A stretch of 64,000 nt of DNA from an uncultured Actinomycetes bacterium (GTDB taxonomy: Bacteria; Actinomycetota; CADDZG01; WHSQ01), in the NCBI GenBank assembly GCA_937863385.1, contig CALMBW010000004.1, forward strand, positions 44,070 to 108,069, given 5' to 3'. The number at the start of each line of letters is the position of its first letter. Within the stretch, counting starts at the first letter, position 1. Position numbers and translations under genes: made by a program. The notes beneath the pieces were generated by a model, which saw nothing but the letters and a program-made list of their open reading frames with translations, was not told where the DNA came from and made no database searches. This document shows, piece after piece, positions 16,336-24,362 of the stretch.

Positions 16336-17525
16336 ACCCCGGCAGATCAGATGGGCCTTTGGCCGGCGTCAAGGTCCTCGATCTGACTCGGCTGCTGCCC
16401 GGTGGCTATGCCACTTTATTGATGGCCGACCTCGGAGCCGACGTCGTCAAGCTCGAGGAACCCGGCAAGGGGGATTACATCCGCTGGACGCCGCCCATCG
16501 TCGGGGACCTATCCGCTGCACACATCGCTCTGAATCGCAACAAACGCTCGATCACCCTTAACCTCAAGTCCGAGCGGGGGCGCGCGTTGCTGCTTGAGCT
16601 GGCAGGTTCGTTCGACGTGCTTGTCGAATCCTTCCGGCCGGGAGTCATGGACCGCCTCGGGGTCGGCTACGAAGCCCTTAGTGCTAGGCATCCGCGACTG
16701 ATCTACGCAGCGATCAGCGGCTACGGCCAAGACGGGCCGCGCTCACGCGTGGCAGGGCACGACAACAACTACATCGGCTACGCGGGCGTGCTTTCGATAG
16801 TCGGCGCGGAAGGGGACCGTCCGGTGTTACCGGGCGTGCAGGTCGGCGACATGGCTGGTGGTGGGATGAGTGCGGTCATCGCGATCCTTGCTGCGCTGTT
16901 CCGTCGATCGATAACCGGCCGCGGCGACCTGTGTGACATCTCGATGATGGACGGCGCGATGTCGTGGTTGTCGATCCACGCCGGTGAGTTCGTTGCTACC
17001 TCCGAAGTGCCACAACGCGAGCTGATGCACCTGTCGGGACGCTTCCCCTGTTACCGGGTCTATCCGGCGGCGGACGGCTACCTGACCGTAGGGGCACTAG
17101 AGCCGCAGTTCTGGACCAGGTTGACGGCAAAGCTCGAACGAGATGATCTTGTCGATGAGGCGTTCGCCATGGGGGACCGCCGCGATGAGGTCATCTCGAT
17201 CCTCGAAGGCATCTTCATGACCAAGACCCGTGCCGAGTGGATGACGTTCTTCGGAGACGACGACGTTTGCGTCGGCCCGGTCAACGACTTCGCCGAAGCG
17301 TTCAAGGACCCGCAGGCGATCGCCAGGGAGATGGTGTTCGAAACCGAGATCGACGGTGTCGGTCCGTGGCGGCACATCGGCAATCCCATCAAGGTGACCG
17401 GAGCGCCGGGCAGGGTGGACCGTCTTCCTCCACCGCGGCTGGGTGAGCACACCGTTGAAGTGCTCTCTGCAGCAGGGGTCTCCGATGCCGACCTGGAGGC
17501 TTTTCGCAGCGAAGGGGTCATCTGA
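16332..17525 (+). CDS. CaiB/BaiF family CoA-transferase
   Basis: 397 residues, a class III CoA-transferase that moves CoA between carboxylic acids such as acyl or aryl acids. Seen: DLTRLLPGGYATLLMADLGA with KLEEPGKGDYIR at the N terminus, NLKSERGRALLLEL, the VESFRPGVMDRLG segment, and DISMMDGAMSWLS. The catalytic Asp of the family lies in the GHDNNYIGYAG region (Asp of GHD). GTG 16332 overlaps the previous stop by 4 nt; the next gene begins immediately after its TGA. The substrate is unknown. Confidence 0.92.
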   Translation: MNPGRSDGPLAGVKVLDLTRLLPGGYATLLMADLGADVVKLEEPGKGDYIRWTPPIVGDLSAAHIALNRNKRSITLNLKSERGRALLLELAGSFDVLVESFRPGVMDRLGVGYEALSARHPRLIYAAISGYGQDGPRSRVAGHDNNYIGYAGVLSIVGAEGDRPVLPGVQVGDMAGGGMSAVIAILAALFRRSITGRGDLCDISMMDGAMSWLSIHAGEFVATSEVPQRELMHLSGRFPCYRVYPAADGYLTVGALEPQFWTRLTAKLERDDLVDEAFAMGDRRDEVISILEGIFMTKTRAEWMTFFGDDDVCVGPVNDFAEAFKDPQAIAREMVFETEIDGVGPWRHIGNPIKVTGAPGRVDRLPPPRLGEHTVEVLSAAGVSDADLEAFRSEGVI

Positions 17526-18725
17526 GTGATCCCGTTGCCGGAGGACGTTGCGCTAGCCCTGATGCGGGGACTGGGCGCCTACCTTCGGGCGACTCCACCT
17601 CAGGAGCTGCCGGCGAACGTGCGCAGGTTCAAAGGTTTCAGGGGATCGGCTTTGGCCAAGCACCGCGATGTGATCCTGGCGCTTCTCGACGACGAGACCG
17701 ACCGGTCACTGATCGCGCAGTGGATCAAAGAAGGAAAGCCTCCGGTGGAAAAACCGGATCTCGAGCTGTTGACGATCGCCGTGGAGCGCCTCGAAGGCTG
17801 GGAACAAGCGCTCCTGTCGCGCTCCACCCGGGTGGAAGCACCCGCGACGTCTGCGGCCGAACCCGAGCGTGCCCGCGCAACGCTCGAGCGCGAGAAGGAG
17901 AAGGTTCGCCGGGTCCGCGAAGACCTCAAGAAAGCCCGAGAGTCGTCCGAACGTGCGATCGCGCAGGAGCGCGCCCGGGCCGAGGCCGCTCTTGCGCGGA
18001 TGGCTGAGCTTGAAAGTCGTATGAGGGCCCTGCAGGACGAGTTGGAGTCGGCGCGCGTGCTGGCGCGTACCGAGGCCGAACGGTCCCAACGCGAGATGCG
18101 ACGGGCTCGTTCGGAGATCGACAAACTCAAAGAGCGCAACGCGGGCTCAACGGCTCAGCTCAAAGAGGCAAGACGAGCCTTAGAGGAAGCCAAAAAGGAG
18201 CTAGAGCGCGCCGCGGCCCCGAGAAAGAAGCGCAAGGCATCTCCGAAGCAGCGTGCGCCGGAGGGACCCCGTCCCGTGCTGCCGGTGCCCAAGGGGCGTT
18301 TCGAAGATGCTCCAGAGACACTCGACGAATGGTTGTCGGTCCCCGGAGTCCTATTGGTTATCGACGGATACAACGTCACCAAGGCCGAAGGCGGGTACGG
18401 GGACCTCGAACTCTCCAAACAGCGGGAACGCCTGGTGGACGAGAGTTCCAAGCTGGCGCGGCGCAAGGGCGTATCGGGGTACATCGTGTTCGACGGCGCT
18501 GTCGTGGATCCTGGGACCTATCGGGGGCCGCGCGGCCCCCTCAAGGTGGTCTTTTCGAGCGCGGACGAGATCGCCGATGATCACATCGTTGCCTTGATCG
18601 AGTCCCTGCCTGCGGTGCCCCTGGTGTTGGTAACCAACGACCGCGAGCTGCAATCCCGGGCCTCACAACACCGCGCCACCATCGCGAGGTCCACCCAACT
18701 GCTGGGTCTCTTCCGCTCCGGCTAA
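17526..18725 (+). CDS. Coiled-coil protein with C-terminal NYN (YacP-like) RNase domain
   Basis: 399 residues. A helical N-terminal domain (about 1-110) is followed by a long charged coiled coil (about 115-245, rich in Arg, Glu, Ala), a Lys/Pro-rich linker, then a PIN-like NYN domain from about 270. The catalytic acidic pattern is visible: VLLVIDGYNVTKAEGG, the FDGAV strand, SSADEIADDHIV and LVTNDRELQS. YacP/Rae1-type proteins cleave mRNA or rRNA, some on the ribosome. GTG 17526 directly follows the CoA-transferase stop. The long coiled coil is a common actinobacterial version of the family. Confidence 0.88.
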   Translation: MIPLPEDVALALMRGLGAYLRATPPQELPANVRRFKGFRGSALAKHRDVILALLDDETDRSLIAQWIKEGKPPVEKPDLELLTIAVERLEGWEQALLSRSTRVEAPATSAAEPERARATLEREKEKVRRVREDLKKARESSERAIAQERARAEAALARMAELESRMRALQDELESARVLARTEAERSQREMRRARSEIDKLKERNAGSTAQLKEARRALEEAKKELERAAAPRKKRKASPKQRAPEGPRPVLPVPKGRFEDAPETLDEWLSVPGVLLVIDGYNVTKAEGGYGDLELSKQRERLVDESSKLARRKGVSGYIVFDGAVVDPGTYRGPRGPLKVVFSSADEIADDHIVALIESLPAVPLVLVTNDRELQSRASQHRATIARSTQLLGLFRSG

Positions 18726-18782
18726 CCCCTCAGCTACCCCCTCAAGTGTTGTTCGACGACGGCCAACGAAACAGGTACTCCC

Positions 18783-20447
18783 GTGCGTCTAGTGATCGTG
18801 AGCGGAAACAGCAGCAGGGTAGGCCCCTCATGGGCCGGAGGCGGTGGTTCGCCTCCGCGCTGGTCTCGGTACCTGATAGCTGCCGGGTCGATTCTCCTGA
18901 TCCTTTCGGCAATGTGGATCGCCTATCAGAACCTGGCGTCTAACGACTATCCGCCGACAAGGGGTCGTCGCCATGCGGAACCCGCACCTGCACCACCCGT
19001 CTTCGACGCATGGAGAGTTAAGCCGGGCTGGACCCAGATCGCTCCCGCCCCTGTTCCAAGAGCGAAGGGCATCGAGCTATGGACGGGGAGCGAACTGATC
19101 TTGTTCGGCGGGCAGAGCTACTCAGGAGGCCTTGCCCCCGCAGGTGGCTCGGCTTATGACCCACGAACAGATACCTGGCGAGACCTGGCTACCGGGCCGT
19201 TGGAGCCGAGGCGTGGAGAGGGTGGCGTTTGGACCGGCACGGAGATGGTCGTCTGGGGTGGCTCGGACGTGGTGCCGGGCGACGAGCAGGGTGCCACCTA
19301 TTCGCCCGTGCTCGATCGGTGGCGAGTCTTGCCTGACTCGCCTCTGGAAACGCGATCACCCGTTGCGATCGTTTGGACCGGCAATGAGATCATCGTCTGG
19401 GGCGACACGGATCGCGCCGAATCATCTCGAGATGGCGCAGCCTTCGATCCATCGACATGGAGGTGGAGGGAGATCTCGGGAGCGCCGCTCTCGCTCAATC
19501 AAGGACAGGGGGTGTGGACGGGCACCGAGATGATCGTGTTCGGCTCGCTCCTGGACGGCAACAACAATGCGTCGCGGCGGACTGCTGAGGGGATCGCTTT
19601 CGATCCCTCCAGTGGTGAGTGGCGGATTCTTCCCGAATCCCGCCTGTCGCCACAGGCCTCTTACGCAGTATGGAACGGTAAGGAGATGATCGCCTGGGAC
19701 TACGGGGCGGTCGCACGGGCTTATGACCCTTCCGCAGACACCTGGAGGTCGCTGCCGCCGATGCCGTTCGATAGCTCGGAGTGCTATCCGACTAGCGCTG
19801 CAGGTGATCGAGTGATGCTCGCAATGTTCTGTGGTTCGGCGGCGACTTATGACTACGAGCGCAACGACTGGATCCGGGTAGACCCGCCGACCGTGGAGGT
19901 GGCGCAACCGGTTGCCGCTCAAGGCGTGTTCCTGGTTGCAGGATCGAACCACGAGTCCACCTACAACACGGCCTTCATATTCCGCCCGTACTCACAAGGC
20001 ACGATCGTTCACGCAGCACCCCGCTTCTGGCCCAACATCGGATGGTTCGCCTATTCGAGCGGCCCCTCAAGAGAGATGGGTGGACGTGAACGCTTGGGCT
20101 GGACGTCCACGGTCGATCTGGGGACCGATCCCCGGCTCATCTCGGACAAGCTGGAGCATCTCGGAGACCGGGATATCGCGGTGATGGTGTCGCTGGTTCT
20201 CCCAGAGGACGAGCCAAATTACCCGGCGCAGAGCTTCCCGGCTAGAGACCTTCCATTGGACCTTTCGGATGCAGAAGTGAAGTCGTCGTGGGCGGGACAA
20301 CCAGATTCCGACATCCCCGAGTACCTGGTGTTGGCGGAGGTGGACGAACAACTGGTCGAGGTAAGGGTCTACTTCGGCACCCAGGACCCGGACCGGCGGA
20401 TGCTGAAGATGGCGCAACGGCAACTTTGGGGCCTGATCCTTCCATGA
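18783..20447 (+). CDS. Membrane-anchored Kelch-type beta-propeller protein
   Basis: 554 residues. One hydrophobic helix at about 29-48 (RYLIAAGSILLILSAMWIA) anchors an extracytoplasmic domain. Six Kelch-like blades follow, each with a WTG.E..(V/L)(W/F)GG start and a .YDP....W...P end: about 96-135, 150-183, 197-230, 245-283, 296-323 and 340-365. The C-terminal 180 residues form a separate domain of unknown type. GTG 18783 is the only start retaining the helix. It sits 57 nt after the NYN gene. Probable role in binding a wall or exported ligand, not determinable here. Confidence 0.82.
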   Translation: MRLVIVSGNSSRVGPSWAGGGGSPPRWSRYLIAAGSILLILSAMWIAYQNLASNDYPPTRGRRHAEPAPAPPVFDAWRVKPGWTQIAPAPVPRAKGIELWTGSELILFGGQSYSGGLAPAGGSAYDPRTDTWRDLATGPLEPRRGEGGVWTGTEMVVWGGSDVVPGDEQGATYSPVLDRWRVLPDSPLETRSPVAIVWTGNEIIVWGDTDRAESSRDGAAFDPSTWRWREISGAPLSLNQGQGVWTGTEMIVFGSLLDGNNNASRRTAEGIAFDPSSGEWRILPESRLSPQASYAVWNGKEMIAWDYGAVARAYDPSADTWRSLPPMPFDSSECYPTSAAGDRVMLAMFCGSAATYDYERNDWIRVDPPTVEVAQPVAAQGVFLVAGSNHESTYNTAFIFRPYSQGTIVHAAPRFWPNIGWFAYSSGPSREMGGRERLGWTSTVDLGTDPRLISDKLEHLGDRDIAVMVSLVLPEDEPNYPAQSFPARDLPLDLSDAEVKSSWAGQPDSDIPEYLVLAEVDEQLVEVRVYFGTQDPDRRMLKMAQRQLWGLILP

Positions 20448-20558
20448 TCCCTTCGGCTTTCCCGACCTAGGTTGCGATAAGGCGTTTTCGTCGTACCCCT
20501 TGGCTAGCGTTCGAGGTCAACGGCCGCAGGGGCCGCAACCGCTAGGGAGGACCAGACG

Positions 20559-20786
20559 ATGAAGGTCGAATGCAGTAGCTGCGAGATGTACCAGAGCCAT
20601 CATTGCGAGGATTGCCTCGTCACGGCTCTGCTCAGCCCGGATGAGGATGCCGTCAACATCGACGAGGAGTTCGATCCGTCGCTGCGAGCCCTGGCGTCCG
20701 CCGGCCTCATACCGGTACTGAAGTTCCGTCCTCGAGTCGAAACCGATCCGCAGTCGGCCACGGACCCTCTTTCCGACACTGGCTAG
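20559..20786 (+). CDS. Small Cys-rich protein (75 aa)
   Basis: The first 20 residues contain Cys5, Cys8, His14, His15, Cys16 and Cys19 (CSSCEMYQSHHCEDC), a compact metal-binding knuckle. An acidic stretch follows and then a segment with FDPSLRALASAGLIPVLKF. A strong GGGAGG site 8-9 nt before ATG 20559 supports translation. The pattern recurs in actinobacterial small proteins without assigned function. It could bind zinc or a cluster; not recognised further. Confidence 0.75.
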   Translation: MKVECSSCEMYQSHHCEDCLVTALLSPDEDAVNIDEEFDPSLRALASAGLIPVLKFRPRVETDPQSATDPLSDTG

Positions 20787-20810
20787 GGGGATTGGGCTAC
20801 GTTGTGCTAC

Positions 20811-20942
20811 ATGGAGGACCGGATGAAGGTTGGCGTGAGGGAGTTGCGCCAGAACCTCAGCGTGTTCCTGCGCCGGGTCAAGCAGGGAGAGACCCCACGT
20901 ACGACAGACGACAGGCAGATTCTGCCGCTAGGCATGGATTGA
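20811..20942 (+). pseudogene. Truncated Phd/YefM-type antitoxin remnant (43 aa)
   Basis: Encodes MKVGVRELRQNLSVFLRRVK after four extra residues, matching the N-terminal DNA-binding segment of Phd/YefM antitoxins of VapBC-like modules (usual text V-x-R-E-L-R-Q-N-L-S, then KQGE). The family normally continues with a (V/L)T.RG.PVA.L strand, but here the sequence turns into TPRTTDDRQILPLGMD and stops. Typical antitoxins are 75-90 residues. No PIN-domain toxin follows; the M48 protease starts 17 nt later. Probably a decayed toxin-antitoxin locus that lost the toxin. Confidence 0.65.
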
Positions 20943-20958
20943 ACGTGCTGACACCTCA

Positions 20959-22203
20959 GTGACGTGGCCAAAGCTCTTGATCTTGATGGCATTGCTGTCG
21001 GTTGGCAGCGCGGTGCTCGTCGGCGCCGTTTCTCGGTCGCCTGCATCGCTGCGTGACGCCAAGCCCGGGGTCGAGGCCCACGACCCGGCTCTCGGTTCGA
21101 GCTTCACCGACGATCAGGTACGACGGCATGCCGCTTTCAGGGGGCCGGGTTACCTTGCTTTCGTCCTGTCGACGCTGTTGCCGATCGTGCTTCTAGTACT
21201 GATGGCACGCGGGCCGTTCGCATCCCTCGTGGAGAGGATGGAGGGGGTTCGTGGTGGGTGGATCGTTCGGACCCTGCTGGGCGCAGCGGTCGTCGTCGGA
21301 CTAACGACCATCGTTCTGCTGCCTCTCGGGTTCGTGCGTGGGTACCTGAACGCGAAGGCCTGGGGTCTCAGCACCCAACAACCGCTCGACTGGGCCTTCG
21401 ATCAGGTCAAGTCGCTCGGTGTGGGGGTGGTGGTCGCAGGACTTGCAGCCATCGCCTTCTATGGCGTCGTTCGGACCGCTCCGCGTACCTGGTGGCTGTG
21501 GGGATGGCTGGCGTTCACGGTCTTGACTGCGGTTCTGGTCTTCCTCTACCCGGTCGTGATCGCGCCGCTGTTCAATCGTTTCGAGTCACTCGAGGCTGGG
21601 CCCTTGCGCGACCGGATCATCGAACTCGGTGATGCTGCCGGTGTCCCCCTGGACGACGTCTTGGTGTCGGATGCCAGCCGGCGCACCACGGCCGAGAACG
21701 CGTACGTAGCTGGGCTCGGCGCTACGAAGCAGATGGTGGTCTACGACACCTTGCTCGAGAACAGCGAGGACGCCGAAACGCTCTTCATCGTTGCGCACGA
21801 GCTAGGACACCGACGTGAGAACCATGTTGCGAAGAACGTGGCGTTGTCTTCCCTCGGTTTGTTGCTCGGATTCGCCTTGCTGTATCGCATGGGACCGTGG
21901 TTGATGACATGGGCCGGAGCCTCGGGGATCGGTGACTTGAACGGACTTCCGGCGTTGCTGCTGTACCTGAGCGTTGTTTCTTTGGTCTTGCTGCCCGTGC
22001 AGAATGCGGTGTCGCGCGCTTTCGAGCGCACTGCGGATGAAGTGGCCATCGAGCTCACCGACGACCCCGGGCCGGGCGTACGCGCCTTCCGGCGCTTGGC
22101 CTTCAACAACATCGCCGATCTACGCCCCAACCCCGTCGTCGTGTGGTTGCTCTACACGCACCCACCGATCCCCGAACGGATCGAATCGTTCCTCAGTCGA
22201 TAG
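20959..22203 (+). CDS. M48 family (Ste24/CAAX protease-like) membrane metalloprotease
   Basis: 414 residues with about seven membrane spans. The zinc site is VAHELGHRREN with His280, Glu281 and His284, and the third ligand Glu361 lies in FERTADEVAIEL. The layout (hydrophobic N-terminal two-thirds, HExxH in a loop, spans after it) is that of Ste24-type proteases rather than the shorter HtpX. It cleaves membrane or prenylated/misfolded proteins in characterised relatives. GTG 20959 is taken as start. The 3' end overlaps a small minus-strand gene by 11 nt. Confidence 0.92.
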   Translation: MTWPKLLILMALLSVGSAVLVGAVSRSPASLRDAKPGVEAHDPALGSSFTDDQVRRHAAFRGPGYLAFVLSTLLPIVLLVLMARGPFASLVERMEGVRGGWIVRTLLGAAVVVGLTTIVLLPLGFVRGYLNAKAWGLSTQQPLDWAFDQVKSLGVGVVVAGLAAIAFYGVVRTAPRTWWLWGWLAFTVLTAVLVFLYPVVIAPLFNRFESLEAGPLRDRIIELGDAAGVPLDDVLVSDASRRTTAENAYVAGLGATKQMVVYDTLLENSEDAETLFIVAHELGHRRENHVAKNVALSSLGLLLGFALLYRMGPWLMTWAGASGIGDLNGLPALLLYLSVVSLVLLPVQNAVSRAFERTADEVAIELTDDPGPGVRAFRRLAFNNIADLRPNPVVVWLLYTHPPIPERIESFLSR

Positions 22204-22345
22204 GCGAGATGCACACGGCCGTGCCGTCAGGGAACTCGACATGCGTCCAAGGCCACCAACACCCGCTGGTGTTCTTGACCACTATCCAGGCAACGACCAG
22301 ATAGATCGCAAGCGCGATGAGGGTAGTGCCCGCCACCCTCTTCAT
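22193..22345 (-). CDS. Tiny single-span membrane protein (50 aa)
   Basis: Short but convincing: AGGAGA 4 nt before ATG 22345, then MKRVAGTTLIALAIYLVVAW, a positive N terminus followed by one hydrophobic helix, then CWWPWTHVEFPDGTAVCISP with two Cys and an aromatic patch outside the helix. It overlaps the M48 gene tail to tail by 11 nt and lies 19 bp upstream of no other minus gene (the acyl-CoA synthetase on the same strand ends above it, so it may be the last gene of that transcript). Unknown function. Confidence 0.65.
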   Translation of the reverse strand: MKRVAGTTLIALAIYLVVAWIVVKNTSGCWWPWTHVEFPDGTAVCISPID

Positions 22346-22364
22346 GCTTTCTCCTGACTCAGGA

Positions 22365-24221
22365 TCAGGCGTACATGGCGTCGATGTCTTCGACGTATTT
22401 GGTTTCGATCACCCGGCGCTTCAGCTTCAGCGATGGGGTTAGCTCCTCGGATTCGGGTGTCCATTCCGTCGGCAGGACCGTGAACTTCTTGATCTTCTCG
22501 ACCTGTGAGAGCGAAGCGTTCGCCGTCTCGATCGCCTTTTCCATCTCGGAGACGACCTGAGGGTTCGTCGCGAACGAAGCGATGTCGGTGAACTCGATAC
22601 CCTTGCGCTGTGCCCAGATGGGGGCGACCTCGCCATCAAGCACTATCAATGCGGAGATGAACTTGCGCCGGTCACCGATCACGCAGACTTGACCGACCAA
22701 CGGGTGCTGCTTGACCAGAGCCTCGATGTTCGACGGCGAGATGTTCTTGCCCCCGGGAGTGACGATCAGCTCTTTCTTGCGATCGACGATCCGTATGTAG
22801 CCATCGGGTTCGATCTGCGCGATGTCGCCGCTGTGCAACCACCCCTCGTCGTCGAGAGCCTCGGCGGTCTTCTCGGGCTCTTTGAAGTAGCCCTGTGTGA
22901 TGTTGCCTCCACGCAGCAGAAGCTCGCCGTCGTCCAGCAGTTTGACTTCGACCCCCGGCATGGGGATCCCGATCGTTCCGAGGCGTTGAGCATCCTTTGG
23001 ATTCGCCGTTGCGGGTGCAGATGTTTCCGTCAATCCGTAGAGCTCGTAGATGCGAACTCCGATCCCCCAGAAGAAATACATCACTTCAGGCGCGATCGGC
23101 GCGGCGCCCGAGATCGGGATCTCGCATTCATCGAGGCCGAGAGTCTTGCGGATCTTCGAATAGACGAGTCGCTCGAACAACTTGTGCTGAAGGTTCATGG
23201 TGAGTGGAACGGGCTTGCCGGTGTTGCGTCGCATCTCGATCTCAACGGCCAGATCTAGTGCCTTCTCCGCGATCTTGCGCTTGCGCTCGTCGGGCTCCAT
23301 CGACACCTTCGCTCTGATGCCCGCTTGCAGCTTCTCCCATACGCGCGGAACGCCGACGAATGAGTAGGGACGAACCTGGGGCACGAATTCGAAGATCTGT
23401 GGGATCTCGGGACAGAAATGGACGTGGGTGGCGTGGCGAAGGCCGGCGTAGTGCGTTCCCATCCGCTCCGCGCTGTGAGCGAGTGGGAGATAACTGACAT
23501 AGCGGGTACCGCGGGGAGGCGCCGTCCCCATCATCGTTAACGATTCGGCCGTCCACACCACGTTGTAGTGCGTGAGGATCACACCCTTTGGATTGCCGGT
23601 GGTCCCGGAGGTGTAGATCAAGGTTGCGTGATCCTCAGGTTTGACCTGTTGCCAGGTCGCTTCGAAGATCTCGTGGCCGCTGGCATCGGCAAGCTTGTTA
23701 CGCCCCGACTCCAGTAACTCGTCCCAGCTCATCACCCAGTCGTAGTCCGAGAACTCTTCGGCTCCCGTGATCATGACCACCTTCTGCAAAGAGGGAAGCT
23801 CGGACCGAACCTTCTCCCACCGCTCCATGAACGTCTTGTTCTCTACGATCGCGATCTTCGCTTCGCAGTGACCGGCGATGTACGCGATCTGATCCGGAGC
23901 CAGGGTGTTGTACATCGAGACCGGGATGCCCCGCCCGTGAGCGATCCCTAGATCGGCGATGAGGTGCTCGGGGATGTTGCGGGCCATGATCGCCACGTGG
24001 TCGCCGGGCTTCATCCCGGTCGTCATCAATCCCATGGCCGTCTCGGCAACTCGCTCCCGGTACTGCTTCCAACTCAAGGTCTCCCAAGCTTCTCCTGCCT
24101 TGACCGACAGAGCGGGGGAGTCGGGAAGCTCTGCGGCGTTTCTTTGGAGAAGGTGACAAAGGGTGCGCCCGGACACTTCGGCGTCGATCTGGGCACGGAC
24201 CTGCGCGGCGTCGGTGGTCAT
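22365..24221 (-). CDS. Long-chain acyl-CoA synthetase (AMP-forming), copy 1
   Basis: 618 residues, an adenylating enzyme that activates fatty acids to acyl-AMP and then acyl-CoA. Seen: P-loop YTSGTTGNPKG, GYFKEPEKT with the downstream LHSGD motif, and DRKKELIVTPGGKNISP, the hinge and C-terminal Lys region. ATG 24221 with GGGGGAG just upstream is preferred over GTG 24266. It is transcribed divergently from a second paralogue at 24363; the two share the family layout but differ clearly in sequence. FadD15-like long-chain synthetases are the nearest type I recognise. Confidence 0.92.
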   Translation of the reverse strand: MTTDAAQVRAQIDAEVSGRTLCHLLQRNAAELPDSPALSVKAGEAWETLSWKQYRERVAETAMGLMTTGMKPGDHVAIMARNIPEHLIADLGIAHGRGIPVSMYNTLAPDQIAYIAGHCEAKIAIVENKTFMERWEKVRSELPSLQKVVMITGAEEFSDYDWVMSWDELLESGRNKLADASGHEIFEATWQQVKPEDHATLIYTSGTTGNPKGVILTHYNVVWTAESLTMMGTAPPRGTRYVSYLPLAHSAERMGTHYAGLRHATHVHFCPEIPQIFEFVPQVRPYSFVGVPRVWEKLQAGIRAKVSMEPDERKRKIAEKALDLAVEIEMRRNTGKPVPLTMNLQHKLFERLVYSKIRKTLGLDECEIPISGAAPIAPEVMYFFWGIGVRIYELYGLTETSAPATANPKDAQRLGTIGIPMPGVEVKLLDDGELLLRGGNITQGYFKEPEKTAEALDDEGWLHSGDIAQIEPDGYIRIVDRKKELIVTPGGKNISPSNIEALVKQHPLVGQVCVIGDRRKFISALIVLDGEVAPIWAQRKGIEFTDIASFATNPQVVSEMEKAIETANASLSQVEKIKKFTVLPTEWTPESEELTPSLKLKRRVIETKYVEDIDAMYA

Positions 24222-24362
24222 TTCTCCCCCCGGTTGGGTTGCTGGCTCGAACCTTGAGGAAACCACGCCGGCATAGGCGTAGCAAGCGGTCTCAGGCGGG
24301 TCGGACCCCCTCTACACTGTTGGTTCACTAGCTCACACGGTCTCTAGATCCAAGGGGGAGAG

